From NCBI RefSeq assembly GCF_009830945.1, contig NZ_ML776457.1, forward strand, positions 21,973 to 85,845: 63,873 bases of DNA, given 5' to 3'. This document shows positions 19,413-26,860 of the stretch, in pieces (the first letter of the stretch is position 1; every line of letters begins with the position of its first letter). Position numbers and translations under genes: made by a program. The notes beneath the pieces were generated by a model, which was given only the letters and a program-made list of their open reading frames with translations, did no database searches and had not been told where the DNA came from. Source of the stretch: Nocardiopsis sp. FR4. GTDB taxonomy: Bacteria; Actinomycetota; Actinomycetes; Streptosporangiales; Streptosporangiaceae.

Positions 19413-20491
19413 GGTGCGGCCTCCCGGAGGCGCTCGGCGATGGTCTCGGGCGCGACGTCGCTGATGAACACGCCCATGCCGGACTCGGTTCCGGCCAGGT
19501 ACTTGAGCTTGTCCGCGGCGCGCCGCACCGAGAACAGCTCCAGGTGCAGGCGGGCCAGGTCGCGCCGTTCGCGCACGGGCGCCTGGTGCCAGGCGGAGAT
19601 GTAGGGCAGCGGCGCGTCGTAGAGCGAGTCGAAGCGGCGCAGCACGTCCAGGTACAGGCGGCCGAAGTCCTTCCGCTCCGCGGCGGAGAGCGCGGGCAGG
19701 TCGGGCACCCGGCGGTGCGGGTACAGGTGCACCTCCACCGGCCAGCGCGCCGCGGCCGGGACGAACGCCGTCCAGTGCTCGGTGCGCGCGACCACCCGTG
19801 TCTTGGCCTCCTGCTCGGCGCGCAGGACGTCGCCGAACAGGTCGCCCCCGGTGCGCGCGCGGTACTCCTCGGCGGAGTCGAGCATGCGCAGGGTGCGCGG
19901 GGCCACGAAGGGCAGCGCGTAGATCTGCCCGTGCGGGTGGTGCAGGGTCACCCCGATCTCCGGGCCCCGGTTCTCGAAGCAGTACACCTGCTCCACGCCG
20001 GGCATCGCGGACAGCGCGCGGGTGCGGTCGATCCAGGCCTCCATGACCGTGCCCGCCCGCTCGGGGCCCAGGTCGGCGAAGGAGGCGTTGTGGTCGGAGC
20101 CGAAGACGAGGACCTCGCAGCGGCCCGCGCCCACCCGGCGGGAGGGTTCCAGCTCGCCGACGTCGGACAGGACCCGCCCGTCGTCGGCGACCAGCGACGG
20201 GAAGCGGTTCTCGAAGGCCACCACGTCGTAGGAGGGGTCGGGGATCTCGGTGTGCCGCCCGTCCGCCGAGGGGCACAGCGGGCAGTCGTCGCTGGGGGGC
20301 AGGTGGGTGCGCCCCTGGCGGTGGGAGGCCACGACCACCCACTCGCGCAGCAGCGGGTCGAAGCGCATCTCCGAGCCGGTCGCGGACGGCGGCAGCCCGC
20401 GCTGGTCGGGGACGGGCCGCCGGACGGTGTCGCCCTCGTCGAAGTAGACGATCTCACGCCCGTCGGCCAGGCGCGCGGAGGTCCTCCTCAT
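19409..20491 (-). CDS. galT: Galactose-1-phosphate uridylyltransferase
   Basis: A 360-residue HIT-superfamily enzyme. The active-site HPH motif is present in GVTLHHPHGQIYALPFV. Zinc-binding cysteines lie in DDCPLCPS near residue 70, and the C-terminal GalT domain has PVEVHLYPHRRVPDLPALSAAE. It swaps UMP between UDP-glucose and galactose 1-phosphate. The ATG at 20491 lies inside ATGA, overlapping the DeoR stop, which excludes the longer frame. Confidence 0.93.
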   Translation of the reverse strand: MRRTSARLADGREIVYFDEGDTVRRPVPDQRGLPPSATGSEMRFDPLLREWVVVASHRQGRTHLPPSDDCPLCPSADGRHTEIPDPSYDVVAFENRFPSLVADDGRVLSDVGELEPSRRVGAGRCEVLVFGSDHNASFADLGPERAGTVMEAWIDRTRALSAMPGVEQVYCFENRGPEIGVTLHHPHGQIYALPFVAPRTLRMLDSAEEYRARTGGDLFGDVLRAEQEAKTRVVARTEHWTAFVPAAARWPVEVHLYPHRRVPDLPALSAAERKDFGRLYLDVLRRFDSLYDAPLPYISAWHQAPVRERRDLARLHLELFSVRRAADKLKYLAGTESGMGVFISDVAPETIAERLREAAP

Positions 20492-21282
20492 TCCCCCTCC
20501 TCCCGGGGCGGGACGTCGGCGACCACCAGGCGGCCCACGTGTTCGGACAGGGTCTCCCGCACGGCCGGGTCGGCGCCCGAGTCCGTGACCAGCACGTCGC
20601 AGCGGTCCAGCGGCGCGATGGTGCTGATCCCCACGGTGCCCCACTTGCTGTGGTCGGCGGCCACGACGAGGCGGGCGGCGGCCTCCACCAGGGCACGGTT
20701 GGTCTCGGACTCCATGAGGTTGGGGGTGGTGAACCCGGCGCGCTCCTGCATGCCGTGCACCCCCAGGACGAGGGTGTCCAGGTTGAGGCCGCGGATGGAG
20801 GCGAGCGCGAGCGGGCCCACGAGCGCGTCGGAGGGGGTGCGGAAGCCCCCGGTGAGCGCCACGGTCTGGTCGGGCCGGGCGGCGCGGTGGAACACCTCGG
20901 CCACCCGCAGGGAGTTGGTGACCACCGTCAGGCCGGGGGTGTCGGCCAGGTACTCGGCGACGGCGGCGGTGGTGGTGCCCGCGGACAGGCCCACGGCGGT
21001 GTGCGGTTCGACCAGCTCGGCCACCGCCCGGGCGATCGCGTGCTTCTCGTCCGCCTGGCGGGTGGACTTGGCCTCGAAGCCCGGCTCCTCGGTGCGCGCG
21101 CTCTCCGGGGCGACGGCGCCGCCGTGCACCTTGCGCACCTCTCCCCGGTTCTCCAGGGCGTCCAGGTCCCGCCGCACGGTCATGTCCGACACCGCGAGGC
21201 TCTCGACGAGGTCGGCGACCCGGACGGCTCCGGCGCGCCGCACCTGTTCGAGGATCAGCTCCTGCCGTTGTGCGGCCAGCAT
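20488..21282 (-). CDS. DeoR family repressor of the galactose genes
   Basis: A 264-residue regulator. The DeoR helix-turn-helix lies near residues 5-55 (AQRQELILEQVRRAGAVRVADLVESLAVSDMTVRRDLDALENRGEVRKVHGGAV). A DeoRC sugar-phosphate sensor domain follows (GLSAGTTTAAVAEYL, TVVTNSLRVAEVF, TGG, ADHSKWGTVG). The family binds phosphorylated sugars, so galactose 1-phosphate or a related compound is a reasonable inducer. I took the ATG at 21282; the longer frame from 21408 would overlap the repeated operator sites. It heads the gal operon and sits opposite the galactoside importer. Confidence 0.88.
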   Translation of the reverse strand: MLAAQRQELILEQVRRAGAVRVADLVESLAVSDMTVRRDLDALENRGEVRKVHGGAVAPESARTEEPGFEAKSTRQADEKHAIARAVAELVEPHTAVGLSAGTTTAAVAEYLADTPGLTVVTNSLRVAEVFHRAARPDQTVALTGGFRTPSDALVGPLALASIRGLNLDTLVLGVHGMQERAGFTTPNLMESETNRALVEAAARLVVAADHSKWGTVGISTIAPLDRCDVLVTDSGADPAVRETLSEHVGRLVVADVPPREEGE

Positions 21283-21305
21283 CCGCCCCCCTGGGTGGTG
21301 GAAAA

Positions 21306-21326
21306 TGTTTCTTCTTGTTGGAAACA
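21306..21326. promoter_or_regulatory. Inverted-repeat operator on the gal side
   Basis: TGTTTC-N9-GAAACA at 21306-21326 contains GTTGGAAACA, the same half-site as the tandem repeats 60 bases away. It lies 24 bases before the DeoR start and probably mediates repression of DeoR-galTEK. Confidence 0.5.
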
Positions 21327-21380
21327 GTGTGTCATGTTCCGGATCGGTGTCAACGGGCGGCGGAATCCCTGATGGTAAAT

Positions 21381-21410
21381 GTTGGAAAACGTTGGCAAGT
21401 GTTGACAAGT
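21381..21410. promoter_or_regulatory. Three phased 10-bp operator repeats covering a -35 box
   Basis: GTTGGAAAAC, GTTGGCAAGT and GTTGACAAGT follow each other without gap, one helical turn each. The third includes a perfect TTGACA (21402-21407) that can serve as -35 for the importer operon, with a candidate -10 at GACTAT (21426-21431). A DeoR-type repressor bound here would block RNA polymerase directly. Confidence 0.6.
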
Positions 21411-21480
21411 CGGGCGAGGGGTGCTGACTATGTGTGCATCGTTCGTGTGACCGCCTTCACACATGTTCGGAGGACCCCCG

Positions 21481-22779
21481 ATGCACCACAGACCCCCCGG
21501 ACCACCGGGCCCGGCCCGCCGTTCCCTGCTGCGCGGGATGGCCGGAGCCGGGGCCCTGCTCGCCCTGCCGGGCCTGGGCGGGTGCGGCGCGGGCCGCCGC
21601 ACGGACCCCGACCTGGTCACCATGGCCTCCAACCGGGCCAACCCCGCCCAGCGCGAGGCCGTCGCCGAGAGCGTCGGGCTCTTCGAGGCCGCCTCCGGGC
21701 GCACCGTGGAGATCAACACCTTCGACTCCACCTCGTTCCAGGAGAGCCTCAACAACTACCTCCAGGGCACCCCGGACGACGTCATCGCCTGGTTCGCGGG
21801 CTACCGGATGCGCTTCTTCGCCGAGCGCGGCCTGATCAGCGACGTCACCCCGGTCTGGGAACGGCACTTCCAGGGCGCCTTCACCGACCAGGTCCGCAGC
21901 CTGTGCACCGCCGACGACGGCAGGCAGTACATGGTCCCCGACTCCACCGCGCCCTGGGCGGTCTTCTACCGCAGGAGCCTGTTCGAGGAGAGGGGGTACG
22001 AGGTCCCCGCCACCCGCGAGGAGTTCGTCGAACTCTGCGAGCGCATGCGCGCGGACGGGCTCGAACCCCTGGCCTCGGGAATCCGCGAGGGCTGGCCCGC
22101 GATGGGCATGTTCGACCACCTCAACCTGCGGATCAACGGCCCCGAGTACCACCTGGAACTCCTCAACGGCGACCACTCCTGGGACACCCCCGAGGTCCGG
22201 AGCGTCTTCGGCGCCTGGGCCGAACTGCTGCCCCACCACCAGCCCGACCCCCTGGGCCGCGGGATCAACGAGGCCCAGACCGCCCTGGTCCGGCGCGAGG
22301 CCGGGATGATGCTCTGCGGCCTGTTCATCACCCACGTCTTCCCCGAGGGGGAGGACCGCGAGGACCTGGACTGCTTCCCCTTCCCCGAGTTCGATCCCGA
22401 GATCGGCGCCGACGCGGTCGAGGCGCCCATCGACGGGTTCATGGTGTCGGGGGACCCGCGCAATGCCGAGGGCTCCCACGAACTCCTCGGCCACCTGGGC
22501 TCCCTGGAGGCCCAGGAGCTCTACACCGCGATCGACCCGCAGGCGCTGCCCATCCACCAGGACGCCGACACCAGCGGGTTCACCGGACTGGACGCCCGCG
22601 TCAGCGACATGATCAACGCCGCCGGGGCGCTCACCCAGTACATGGACCGCGACACCCGCCCCGACTTCGCCTCCGTCGTCATGATCCCCGCCCTCCAGCG
22701 CTTCCTGCGCCAGCCCGACGACCTCGCCGACCTGACCGCCAGCATCCAGCGCCAGAAGGTCTCCATCTTCGGCCGCTGA
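21481..22779 (+). CDS. ABC importer lipoprotein, sugar-binding (galactoside)
   Basis: A 432-residue extracellular solute-binding protein. The signal region ARRSLLRGMAGAGALLALPGLGGC has paired arginines and a lipobox cysteine at residue 35, so it should be lipid-anchored outside the membrane, possibly via Tat. The mature part is a family 1 binding protein (VTMASNRANPAQREAVAESVGLFEAASGRTVEINTFDSTSFQESLNNYLQGTPDDVIAW). The ATG at 21481 follows GGAGG. Neighbours (two permeases, alpha- and beta-galactosidase, Leloir genes) point to a galactose-containing oligosaccharide as ligand. Confidence 0.88.
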   Translation: MHHRPPGPPGPARRSLLRGMAGAGALLALPGLGGCGAGRRTDPDLVTMASNRANPAQREAVAESVGLFEAASGRTVEINTFDSTSFQESLNNYLQGTPDDVIAWFAGYRMRFFAERGLISDVTPVWERHFQGAFTDQVRSLCTADDGRQYMVPDSTAPWAVFYRRSLFEERGYEVPATREEFVELCERMRADGLEPLASGIREGWPAMGMFDHLNLRINGPEYHLELLNGDHSWDTPEVRSVFGAWAELLPHHQPDPLGRGINEAQTALVRREAGMMLCGLFITHVFPEGEDREDLDCFPFPEFDPEIGADAVEAPIDGFMVSGDPRNAEGSHELLGHLGSLEAQELYTAIDPQALPIHQDADTSGFTGLDARVSDMINAAGALTQYMDRDTRPDFASVVMIPALQRFLRQPDDLADLTASIQRQKVSIFGR

Positions 22780-22796
22780 ACCAGAAGGGAGAAGGC

Positions 22797-23771
22797 GTGG
22801 TGTCCAACGCCCCCGCACCGCCCCGGGAGGGGCGCACCCTGCCCCGGCCGCCGGACCGCCGCCCCGGCCGGCCCCGGCGCCCCAGCCTGCGCAACGGCCG
22901 GGCGGACCGGATCACCCTGGCCCTCATGCTGGGCGTGCCCGCACTGCTCGTGGTCGGCCTGGTCTGGCTGCCCGCCCTGGCCACGGTCGCCCTGTCGTTC
23001 ACCCGCTGGGACGGCATCGGCGGCCCGGAGACCATCGAGTGGATCGGTGCCCAGAACTACGTGGACGCGTTCACGATCTACCCGCCGTTCGAACCGGCGC
23101 TGCGCAACAACCTCGTGTGGCTGGTGGTCCTGTTCGCCTTCCCCACCGTCCTCGGCATGCTCCTGGCCGTGCTGCTGGACCGCCGACTGCGCGGCGGATC
23201 CCTGTACCAGAGCGCGTTCTACATGCCGGTCGTGCTGTCGCTGGCCCTGGTCGGGTTCATCTGGCAGCTCGTCTACTCCCGCGACCAGGGGCTGCTCAAC
23301 GCCTTCCTCGCCCTGGCCGCCGACGCCCCGCCCGTGGACTGGTTCGGCGACCCCGACATCAACCTGTACGCGGTGCTGGTCGCGGCCGGGTGGCGGCACA
23401 CCGGCTACATCATGCTGCTCTACCTGGCCGGATTGAAGGCCGTCGACCCCTCGCTGCGCGAGGCCGCCGCCATCGACGGCGCCGGCCCGGTGCGCACGTT
23501 CACCCGGGTCGTCTTCCCCGCCCTGCTGCCGATCAACCTGGTCGTGGTCGTCGTGACCGTCATCGACGCACTGCGCGCCTTCGACATCGTGTGGGTCATC
23601 AACCGGGGCCGCAACGGCCTGGAGCTGATCTCCGCGCTGGTGACCTCCAACGTCATCGGCGAGGCCAGCCGGGTGGGCTTCGGCTCCGCGCTGGCCGTGG
23701 TCATGCTGGTGATCTCGCTGGTGTTCATCGCCGTCTACGTGTCCACCATGCTGAGAGGGGCCTACCGGTGA
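22797..23771 (+). CDS. ABC sugar importer permease, MalF type
   Basis: A 324-residue membrane protein with six transmembrane helices after a Pro/Arg-rich N-terminal tail of about 35 residues. The permease-ATPase contact motif is present (EAAAIDGAGPVRTFTRVVFPALLP). The GTG at 22797 follows AAGGGAG; a second GTG three bases on is possible. No ATPase gene is in the operon, so a shared MsiK-type ATPase encoded elsewhere probably energises it, as known for actinomycete sugar importers. Its stop overlaps the next gene. Confidence 0.88.
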   Translation: MVSNAPAPPREGRTLPRPPDRRPGRPRRPSLRNGRADRITLALMLGVPALLVVGLVWLPALATVALSFTRWDGIGGPETIEWIGAQNYVDAFTIYPPFEPALRNNLVWLVVLFAFPTVLGMLLAVLLDRRLRGGSLYQSAFYMPVVLSLALVGFIWQLVYSRDQGLLNAFLALAADAPPVDWFGDPDINLYAVLVAAGWRHTGYIMLLYLAGLKAVDPSLREAAAIDGAGPVRTFTRVVFPALLPINLVVVVVTVIDALRAFDIVWVINRGRNGLELISALVTSNVIGEASRVGFGSALAVVMLVISLVFIAVYVSTMLRGAYR

Positions 23772-24709
23772 CCGCCACGACCCCGTCCGTCCCACCCGCT
23801 CCGCCCGCCTCGTCCGCCCGCCCCGCGTCGTCCGCGCGGCCCGCCCCGCGGCGCCGCCGGATCCGGCCCGCCCGCGCCCTGCTGCACGCCTTCCTCCTCA
23901 CCACCGCGCTGGCCTGGTTCTTCCCGGTGCTGTGGGCCGTGGTCAACTCCTTCCGCGACTACGAGTACACCGCCGTGCACGGTTACCTGTCCCTGGGCGG
24001 CTTCACCCTGGACAACTACGCCGAGGCCTGGACCCAGGGCGAACTGCCGGGCTACTTCCTCAACTCGCTGGTCATCACGGTCCCCGCCGTGCTGCTGACC
24101 CTGTTCCTGTCCTCGTGCGCCGCGTTCGTGCTCTCCCAGTACTCACGCCGGTTCAACCTGGTCATGCTCGCGGTGTTCCTCGCCGCGAACCTGCTGCCGC
24201 CCCAGGCGCTGCTCGTCCCGCTCTTCCGGCTCTACAACTCCATTCCGCTGCCGTACTGGATCAGCGAGTCCGGCTCCCTCTACGACAGCCACCTGGGCAT
24301 CATCCTCATCCACACCGCCTTCCAGATCGGCTTCTGCACCTTCGTGCTGAGCAACTTCATGAAGGCCATGCCCGCCTCCCTGCTGGAGGCGGCCCGGGTG
24401 GACGGGGCCAGCGCCTTCCAGCAGTACTGGAGGGTCGTGCTCCCGCTGTGCCGCCCGAGCCTGGCCGCTCTGGCCACCCTGCTGGTCACGTGGATCTACA
24501 ACGACTTCTTCTGGGCGCTGGCCCTGCTCTCCAGCGGGGACAAGCTGCCCATCACCACCGCCCTGCAGAACCTCCAGAGCGCCTTCTTCGTCGACTACAA
24601 CCTGCTGTCGGCGGGCTCGGTCCTCGTCGCCCTGCCGACGCTGGTCGTGTTCTTCGCACTGCAGCGCCACTTCGTCGCCGGACTGACCCTGGGGGCGAGC
24701 AAGGGATGA
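23768..24709 (+). CDS. ABC sugar importer permease, MalG type
   Basis: A 313-residue six-helix permease. An N-terminal Ala/Pro/Arg-rich tail of about 35 residues precedes the first helix. The EAA motif reads LLEAARVDGASAFQQYWRVVLPLCRP. It pairs with the MalF-type protein to form the channel. The GTG start at 23768 overlaps the previous stop (GTGA), and its own stop overlaps the alpha-galactosidase ATG, so the chain is translationally coupled. Confidence 0.9.
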   Translation: MTATTPSVPPAPPASSARPASSARPAPRRRRIRPARALLHAFLLTTALAWFFPVLWAVVNSFRDYEYTAVHGYLSLGGFTLDNYAEAWTQGELPGYFLNSLVITVPAVLLTLFLSSCAAFVLSQYSRRFNLVMLAVFLAANLLPPQALLVPLFRLYNSIPLPYWISESGSLYDSHLGIILIHTAFQIGFCTFVLSNFMKAMPASLLEAARVDGASAFQQYWRVVLPLCRPSLAALATLLVTWIYNDFFWALALLSSGDKLPITTALQNLQSAFFVDYNLLSAGSVLVALPTLVVFFALQRHFVAGLTLGASKG

Positions 24710-26853
24710 CGTACCGCACCGTGAGCCTGCGCGCGGCGGGCACCGCCCTAATCCTCGGCGTCCCCGGGGACGGGCTGCCGCACGTCCTGCACTGGGGCGC
24801 CGACCTGCCCGACACCGACGGGCTGGCCGCCGCGGCGGCCCCCGGCGCCGCGCACAACGGACTCGACGAGCCCCGGTGGGTGTCGCTGGTGCCCACCCAG
24901 GGCGAGGGCTGGCGCGGCCACCCCGGGATCGCCGGGCACCACGAGGGCCGGACCACCTTCCCCCGCTGGACCGTCCGGGAGTGCTCCGCGGCACCCCTGG
25001 AGGGAACCGAGCCCGGAACCGGCGGGTCCCTGACCGTCCTGGCCGACTCCCCGGGCCTGGAACTGCGCTGCGAACTGCGCATGGAGGCCTCCGGCCTGGT
25101 CCGCGCCCGCCACACCGTCACCAACACCGACGCCGACCCCTGGACGCTGGACTCCCTCCTGGTCGCCCTCCCCCTGCCCCGGGAGGCGCGGGAGGTGCTG
25201 GACCTGACCGGCCGCTGGTGCCGCGAGCGCGCGCCCCAGCGGCACGACCCGGGTACGGGAACCCGGCTGCGCGCCTCGCGCCGGGGCCGGACCGGCCACG
25301 ACGCGCCGCTGCTGCTCACCGCCGGCACCCCCGGGTTCGGGTTCCGCCACGGCGAGGTCTGGGGCGTGCACACCGCCTGGAGCGGCGACCACGTGCACCT
25401 GGCCGAGCGCCTGCCCGAGGCCGCCGGGCAGGCCGACGGCGTGATCGCGGGCGGCGAGCTGCTCCACCCCGGGGAGGTCCGCCTGGCCCGGGGCGAGTCG
25501 TACACCACGCCGTGGGTGCTGCTGTCCTGGTCCGACCGGGGGCTCGACGGCATGTCCGCGCGCCTGCACCGCTGGCTGCGCGCCCGGCCCGGGCACCCCT
25601 CCTCCCCGCGGCCGGTGGTCCTCAACACCTGGGAGGCCGTCTACTTCGACCACGACCTGGACACGCTCACCCGGCTCGCCGACACCGCCGCCGACATCGG
25701 CGTGGAGCGGTTCGTCCTGGACGACGGCTGGTTCCGGGGCCGCCGCGACGACACCGCGGGACTCGGCGACTGGACCGTGGACCCCCGGGTGTGGCCCGGA
25801 GGCCTGCACCCGCTCTTCGACCACGTCCGCGCCCGGGGGATGCAGGTCGGGCTGTGGGTGGAGCCGGAAATGGTCAACCCCGACTCCGACCTGGTGCGGG
25901 CACACCCGGAATGGGTGCTGGCGGAGGAGGGGCACCTCCCGCCGCCCAGCCGCCACCAGCAGGTCCTGGACCTGTCCCGCCCCGAGGCGTTCCGGTACGT
26001 GTTCGACCGCCTGGACGCGCTGGTCACCGAGTACCGGCCGGACTACCTGAAGTGGGACCACAACCGCGACCTGCTCGAACCCGTGCACGCACCCACCGGC
26101 GGCGCGGGGACGCACCGGCAGACCCTGGCCGTGTACGCGCTGCTGGACCGGCTCCGGGAGCGCCACCCCGGCCTGGAGGTCGAGTCCTGCTCCTCCGGCG
26201 GCGGCCGGGTGGACCTGGGGATCCTGGAGCGCGCCGACCGCGTGTGGGCCTCCGACACCAACGACCCGCTGGAGCGGCTGGCCCTCCAGCGCTGGACCGC
26301 CCTGCTGCTGCCGCCCGAGCTGGTGGGCAGCCACGTCGGCGGGCCCGTCGCGCACACCACCGGGCGCGCCGCCGACCTGTCCCTGCGCTGTCTGACCAGC
26401 CTGTTCTCCCACGCCGGTATCGAGTGGGACATCACCGGGTGCACCGGGGACGAGCTGCGGACGCTGGCCGCCTGGATCGGCCTGTACAAGGAGCTGCGCC
26501 CGCTGCTGCACTCGGGGGAGGCCGTGCACGCCGACCCCGTCGACCCCGCCGAACAGCTCGACGGCGTGGTCGCCCCGGACGGGAGCGAGGCGGTGTTCCG
26601 CTACGCCCGGCTGGCCACCTCCGAACGCGCCCTGCCCGGCCGCGTCCGCCTGCCCGGCCTGCGCCCGGACCGCCGCTACCGCCTGGTGCGGCGCGGGGAG
26701 GCCGGGCCGCCCTCCACCACGGAGCGGCTGCCCCCGGCGTGGTTCACCGAGGGGGAGACCACCGCGCCGGGCTCGGTGCTCGCCCGCTCCGGGATCCAGC
26801 TGCCCAACCTCAACCCGTCCCAGGCCCTGCTCCTGCACCTGAAAGAGGTCTGA
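24706..26853 (+). CDS. Alpha-galactosidase, GH36
   Basis: A 715-residue GH36 enzyme. After an N-terminal beta-sandwich, the barrel carries RFVLDDGWFRGRRDD. The nucleophile aspartate is in KWDHNRDL (about residue 451) and the acid/base aspartate in WASDTNDPLERL (about residue 517), with CSSGGGRVDLGILERADRVW between. No signal peptide is visible, so it acts in the cytoplasm on imported raffinose/melibiose-type sugars. The ATG lies in ATGA overlapping the permease stop. The released galactose feeds the divergent galTEK genes. Confidence 0.93.
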   Translation: MTYRTVSLRAAGTALILGVPGDGLPHVLHWGADLPDTDGLAAAAAPGAAHNGLDEPRWVSLVPTQGEGWRGHPGIAGHHEGRTTFPRWTVRECSAAPLEGTEPGTGGSLTVLADSPGLELRCELRMEASGLVRARHTVTNTDADPWTLDSLLVALPLPREAREVLDLTGRWCRERAPQRHDPGTGTRLRASRRGRTGHDAPLLLTAGTPGFGFRHGEVWGVHTAWSGDHVHLAERLPEAAGQADGVIAGGELLHPGEVRLARGESYTTPWVLLSWSDRGLDGMSARLHRWLRARPGHPSSPRPVVLNTWEAVYFDHDLDTLTRLADTAADIGVERFVLDDGWFRGRRDDTAGLGDWTVDPRVWPGGLHPLFDHVRARGMQVGLWVEPEMVNPDSDLVRAHPEWVLAEEGHLPPPSRHQQVLDLSRPEAFRYVFDRLDALVTEYRPDYLKWDHNRDLLEPVHAPTGGAGTHRQTLAVYALLDRLRERHPGLEVESCSSGGGRVDLGILERADRVWASDTNDPLERLALQRWTALLLPPELVGSHVGGPVAHTTGRAADLSLRCLTSLFSHAGIEWDITGCTGDELRTLAAWIGLYKELRPLLHSGEAVHADPVDPAEQLDGVVAPDGSEAVFRYARLATSERALPGRVRLPGLRPDRRYRLVRRGEAGPPSTTERLPPAWFTEGETTAPGSVLARSGIQLPNLNPSQALLLHLKEV

Positions 26854-26860
26854 CCCGCCC

